From Polyangiaceae bacterium (GTDB lineage: Bacteria > Myxococcota_A > Polyangia > Polyangiales > Polyangiaceae), in assembly GCA_020633235.1 (NCBI GenBank), contig JACKEA010000003.1, positions 744,001 to 808,000 on the forward strand: 64,000 bases of DNA, given 5' to 3'. The translations under genes were made by a program, and so were the position numbers. Shown here in pieces: positions 60,922 to 64,000 of this stretch; within the stretch, counting starts at the first letter, position 1; each line of letters begins with the position of its first letter. The notes under the pieces were generated by a model. The model worked only from the letters and a program-made list of their open reading frames with translations. It was not told the DNA's origin and did not search any database.

Positions 60922-63230
60922 AAGCACTGGGGTCGGCCATTTCTCACGAGAGCGCGCGCGGGCACGTGACCGGCGATGCCTTGTACACGGACGACTTGGC
61001 CCTACGGCATCCCGGCGCGCTGCACGCCTGGCCGGTGACGGTGGACCACGCCCACGCGCGCATCACGCGCATCGACGGAGAGCAAGCTCGAACCCTACCG
61101 GGCGTCGTGCTGGTGCTGGGCGAGAGCGACGTCCCGGGAGAAAACCAGGTGGGCGCCTCGCGCCCCGACGAGCCGCTGTTCCCGAGCGAGGTGATGTTCC
61201 ACGGCCAGGCCGTAGCGTGGGTCATCGCCGAGAGCGAAGAGCAAGCGCGCCTGGCCGCCGCGGCGGTGAAGGTGGAGACCGAACCGCTGCCTGCGCTGCT
61301 CGACATCGAAAGCGCGATCGCCGCCGAGAGCTTCCTGACGGATCCCCTCACCATTCGCCGCGGCGATCCCGACGCCGCGCTGGCCAAGGCGCCCCAGCGC
61401 CTGAGCGGGGAGATCCACATCGGCGGCCAGGAGCACTTCTACCTGGAGACCCACGCCGCCTTCGCGGTGATGGACGAGACCGGACACCTCCTGGTCCACT
61501 CCAGCACGCAGCACCCCACCGAAACTCAGGAGATCGTCGCCCGCGTGATGGGCGTTCCGAGTCACGCCGTCACCGTGCAGTCCCTGCGCATGGGCGGCGC
61601 CTTCGGTGGCAAGGAGGTGCAGGCCAACGCGTTCGCCGCCGTGGCCGCCATCGCCTGCCACAAGACCGGCCGCCCGGTGCGCGTGCGGCTGGATCGCCTG
61701 CGCGACATGACCCTGAGCGGCAAGCGCCACCCGTTCCTGGGCCGCTTCGACGTGGGCTTCGACGACCAGGGCAAGCTCCTGGCAGCGAAGTTCGCGCTCT
61801 TCGCCGACGGCGGCTGGAGCTTGGATCTGACGGAGCCCATCGTGTACCGCGCGATGTTCCACGTCGACAATTGCTACGCCATCCCCGACGTCGAGGTGGT
61901 GGGCCGCGGGGTGCGCACCCACAAGACGTCGCAGACCGCGTTCCGTGGCTTCGGTGGTCCCCAGGGCATGGTGGTGATCGAAGAAGTGCTGGACCGCATC
62001 GCCCGCACCCTGGGTCTCGCGCCGGAGGACGTGCGGCGCAGAAATTTCTACAGCGAGGGCGACCAGACGCACTACGCCGAAGACGTGCGCGACGCCGAGC
62101 GCATCGAACGCATCTGGACGCAGCTTTCCAAGAGTAGTGACTACGCGGCGCGGAAGCAGGAGATCGCGAAGTTCAACGCGGCGAGCCAACACAAAAAGAA
62201 AGGGCTGGCCATCACCCCCGTTAAGTTCGGCATCTCCTTCACGGCCACGTTCTTCAATCAAGCCGGCGCGCTGGTGTTGGTGTACGCCGACGGCAGCGTG
62301 CAGGTGAACCACGGCGGCACGGAGATGGGCCAGGGCCTGCACACCAAGATGCTGCAGGTGGCAGCGCACACGCTGGGCGTGAGCCTGGATGCCGTGCGCA
62401 TGATGCCCACGCGTACCGACAAGGTGCCCAACACCTCGGCCACGGCGGCCTCCAGCGGCTCGGATCTCAACGGCGCCGCGGTGAAGGCGGCCTGCGAGAC
62501 CATTCGCGAACGGCTCGCGGGCGTGGCCGCGCTGGAGCTCGGGGTGAGCGCGGAAGACGTGGCCTTCGAGGATGGTCAGGTCTTCGCCCGCGGTGAGCCC
62601 GAAAAGAAGCTCGCCTTCTCGGACGTCACCCACCGGGCCTACATGGCACGCATCCCGCTGTTTTCTTCCGGCTTCTACAGGACGCCGGAGATCTACTTCG
62701 ACAAGGCGAGCGGCACCGGCAAGCCGTTCCACTACTACGCCTACGGCGCAGCGGTGACGGAAGTGGAGGTCGACGGCTTCACCGGCATGTACGACGTCAC
62801 GCGGGTGGACATTTTGCACGACGTCGGGGACTCGCTGTCACCGCTGGTGGATCGCGGCCAGGTGGAAGGCGGCTTCATCCAGGGGCTCGGCTGGCTCACG
62901 CTGGAAGAGCTCCGTTGGGACGATCAGGGACGCTTCGCCACCCGCGGCGCGTCCACCTACAAGCTGCCGGGCCTGGGCGAGTGCCCGCCGGTGTTCAACG
63001 TGGAGCTTCTCGAGCGCGCGGCCGAGCCCACGGTGGTGTACGGCAGCAAGGCCGTGGGCGAGCCGCCCTTCATGCTGGCCCTCAGCGGGCGGGAAGCGCT
63101 GCGCGACGCCGTGAGCGCCTTTGGCAACGGCGGCATCGTCGAGCTCGGCTGTCCGTCCACTCCGGAGGCGGTGTACTTCGCCATCGAGCGCCTGCGCGCC
63201 ACCAGCGAGAAGAGCCGCGCGGCTCAGTAG
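60918..63230 (+). CDS. xdhB: xanthine dehydrogenase molybdenum-binding subunit
   Basis: This is the molybdopterin subunit (770 aa), which hydroxylates hypoxanthine and xanthine to urate. Moco contacts include SLRMGGAFGGKEVQ (Glu of GGKE, bovine E802-like), TAFRGFGGPQG (bovine R880-like), GTEMGQGLHTKM and KAVGEPPFML (the catalytic-base Glu). Keeping both the GGKE Glu and the FRGFGG Arg points to purines more than to aldehydes. The GTG start overlaps the xdhA stop. The last 7 bases overlap a convergent lectin-like gene. One stretch in the middle (about 62171-62200) resembles the REP-like element but keeps normal family sequence. Confidence 0.94.
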   Translation: MKALGSAISHESARGHVTGDALYTDDLALRHPGALHAWPVTVDHAHARITRIDGEQARTLPGVVLVLGESDVPGENQVGASRPDEPLFPSEVMFHGQAVAWVIAESEEQARLAAAAVKVETEPLPALLDIESAIAAESFLTDPLTIRRGDPDAALAKAPQRLSGEIHIGGQEHFYLETHAAFAVMDETGHLLVHSSTQHPTETQEIVARVMGVPSHAVTVQSLRMGGAFGGKEVQANAFAAVAAIACHKTGRPVRVRLDRLRDMTLSGKRHPFLGRFDVGFDDQGKLLAAKFALFADGGWSLDLTEPIVYRAMFHVDNCYAIPDVEVVGRGVRTHKTSQTAFRGFGGPQGMVVIEEVLDRIARTLGLAPEDVRRRNFYSEGDQTHYAEDVRDAERIERIWTQLSKSSDYAARKQEIAKFNAASQHKKKGLAITPVKFGISFTATFFNQAGALVLVYADGSVQVNHGGTEMGQGLHTKMLQVAAHTLGVSLDAVRMMPTRTDKVPNTSATAASSGSDLNGAAVKAACETIRERLAGVAALELGVSAEDVAFEDGQVFARGEPEKKLAFSDVTHRAYMARIPLFSSGFYRTPEIYFDKASGTGKPFHYYAYGAAVTEVEVDGFTGMYDVTRVDILHDVGDSLSPLVDRGQVEGGFIQGLGWLTLEELRWDDQGRFATRGASTYKLPGLGECPPVFNVELLERAAEPTVVYGSKAVGEPPFMLALSGREALRDAVSAFGNGGIVELGCPSTPEAVYFAIERLRATSEKSRAAQ

Positions 63231-63973
63231 TCTTCGCAGATGTAGGCGACCTTGCCGCCGCACGCGACCTCATGCCAGGTGCCGTCGACGCCCATCTGCA
63301 TGCAGTCCGAGGCGTCTTTTCCCACGGGCTCGGTGCTGCCCCAGTTGGTGTACACGCTGCCCACGGGGCTGCCGTTGTGACCGCCGGTCCAGAACGCCGT
63401 GCCGTCGGGCCACTCCCAGTTGCCCTCCGTGGTCCAGTCCGTAGCGCCCAGCCACACCGCACCCATCGCCAGGGACGTGGCGGTGGAGCGCAGCCAGTCG
63501 TTCTCCTGGGCATCGTTCGGGCGCGCGGGTTTCATGTTCTGGGCGATGCAATCCTCCGCCGCAACGCTGAGGGTGCTCTGCGTGGCGCAGAAGGAGTAGC
63601 CGTGGTTGTCGAACTTCTGCCCCGAGCAACCCGGAGAGCACACGCCGCCGTTGTCCGGCGTGCCGTCGCAGTCGTCGTCTACGCCGTTGCACACTTCGGC
63701 GCCGCAGCTGCCCCCCGTGCCGCTGCCGCCACCGGTGCCGGTAGTTCCCGCTGCACCTCCGGGGAAGCCGCTGTCGGTCGGAAAGCCGCCGCTGTTGCCG
63801 ATGCCGGAGGAGCCACCGCCGCCCTCGTTGCCGCTGCCGCCGCTGCCGCCCGCATCGACGTCGCCACCACCACTGCCGCTACCGGGCGGTCCGTCTCCCA
63901 CGTCTTCGCTGGACGCGCACGCACACGCGAGGCTGGCCACGACAGCCACCACGGACATGCTGCGCGCGAACAT
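63224..63973 (-). CDS. C-type-lectin-like lipoprotein
   Basis: This is a 249 aa lipoprotein. Signal MSVVAVVASLACAC has its lipobox cysteine. A long Gly/Ser/Asp linker follows. CNGVDDDCDGTPD is a MopE-like short Asp-rich, probably calcium-binding motif. From about 110 it is a C-type lectin-like domain: GYSFCATQSTLSVAAEDC, WLGATDWTTEGNWEWPDGT, YTNWGSTEP and a closing CGGKVAYICED. The EPN carbohydrate motif is replaced by EPV, so sugar binding is uncertain. The 3' end overlaps xdhB by 7 bases. The start codon is ATG at 63971-63973. Confidence 0.78.
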   Translation of the reverse strand: MFARSMSVVAVVASLACACASSEDVGDGPPGSGSGGGDVDAGGSGGSGNEGGGGSSGIGNSGGFPTDSGFPGGAAGTTGTGGGSGTGGSCGAEVCNGVDDDCDGTPDNGGVCSPGCSGQKFDNHGYSFCATQSTLSVAAEDCIAQNMKPARPNDAQENDWLRSTATSLAMGAVWLGATDWTTEGNWEWPDGTAFWTGGHNGSPVGSVYTNWGSTEPVGKDASDCMQMGVDGTWHEVACGGKVAYICEDY

Positions 63974-64000
63974 CCAGGCGAGCGTAGCACGCGTGGTACG

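Overview
The window is dense, high-GC bacterial chromosome with no mobile genes, tRNAs or rRNAs that I can see. Several features point to a myxobacterium (Myxococcota, probably Polyangiales). One protein ends in a MYXO-CTERM-like sorting tail. Many lipoproteins carry Gly/Ser-rich linkers right after the lipobox. There is a Ser/Thr kinase with an N-terminal zinc ribbon and a very large Ser/Thr kinase-TPR-GAF-sigma54 activator fusion. The assignment is an inference from protein style; no rRNA is present to confirm it.

Region by region. (1) 1-9225, minus strand: a tightly packed run, read right to left, of a small HDOD-like protein, a GH73 FlgJ-type muramidase, a methyltransferase, a NeuB-like synthase, a sugar isomerase, an oxidoreductase, a CMP-sugar cytidylyltransferase, an SDR, a HAD phosphatase-GmhA fusion, a PomA/PomB-like flagellar stator pair (motA, motB) and the start of a chemoreceptor-like protein. 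It looks like one flagellar operon that combines stator genes with a nonulosonic-acid (flagellin glycan) pathway. (2) 9373-11398, plus strand: a sigma54-type promoter, a receiver-HDOD regulator and flgF. (3) 11.4-23.1 kb: YbjQ, a membrane protein, a lipoprotein-type PCMT, an amidase, the dapA-dapB operon with two unknown genes, a lipase, bacteriohemerythrin, and rseP-rsmB. (4) 23.1-27.1 kb: a thioesterase, a divergent NmrA-like reductase/LysR pair with a clear double operator, a porin-like protein and a DUF4336 protein. (5) 27.3-30.4 kb: secA. (6) 30.6-34.6 kb: a MYXO-CTERM collagen-like protein, an outer-membrane protein, a PAP2 phosphatase and an FGE-domain lipoprotein. (7) 34.7-40.2 kb: an ABC transporter of the GldA/GldF/GldG/DUF4340 type. 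(8) 40.2-47.2 kb: lipoproteins, an SH3 protein, a VanW protein and a Ser/Thr kinase. (9) 47.3-52.2 kb: a Dam-type methylase overlapping the giant kinase/sigma54 activator. (10) 52.3-63.2 kb: xdhC, then xdhA-xdhB about 6 kb further on, with sialidase-like, BASS-transporter, DUF2293, TPR and lipoprotein genes between them. (11) 63.2-64 kb: a C-type-lectin lipoprotein.

The most interesting non-gene structure is a dispersed family of short GC-rich elements. The rough consensus is TTCCGCGSCGGACCAACAA followed by an A/G-rich tail. About ten intergenic copies lie mostly just after stop codons, several as inverted pairs, and two look-alikes lie inside genes. They resemble REP sequences and are not ordinary rho-independent terminators. 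Many adjacent genes overlap by 1-4 bases (TGATG, GTGA or ATGA), so translational coupling is common.
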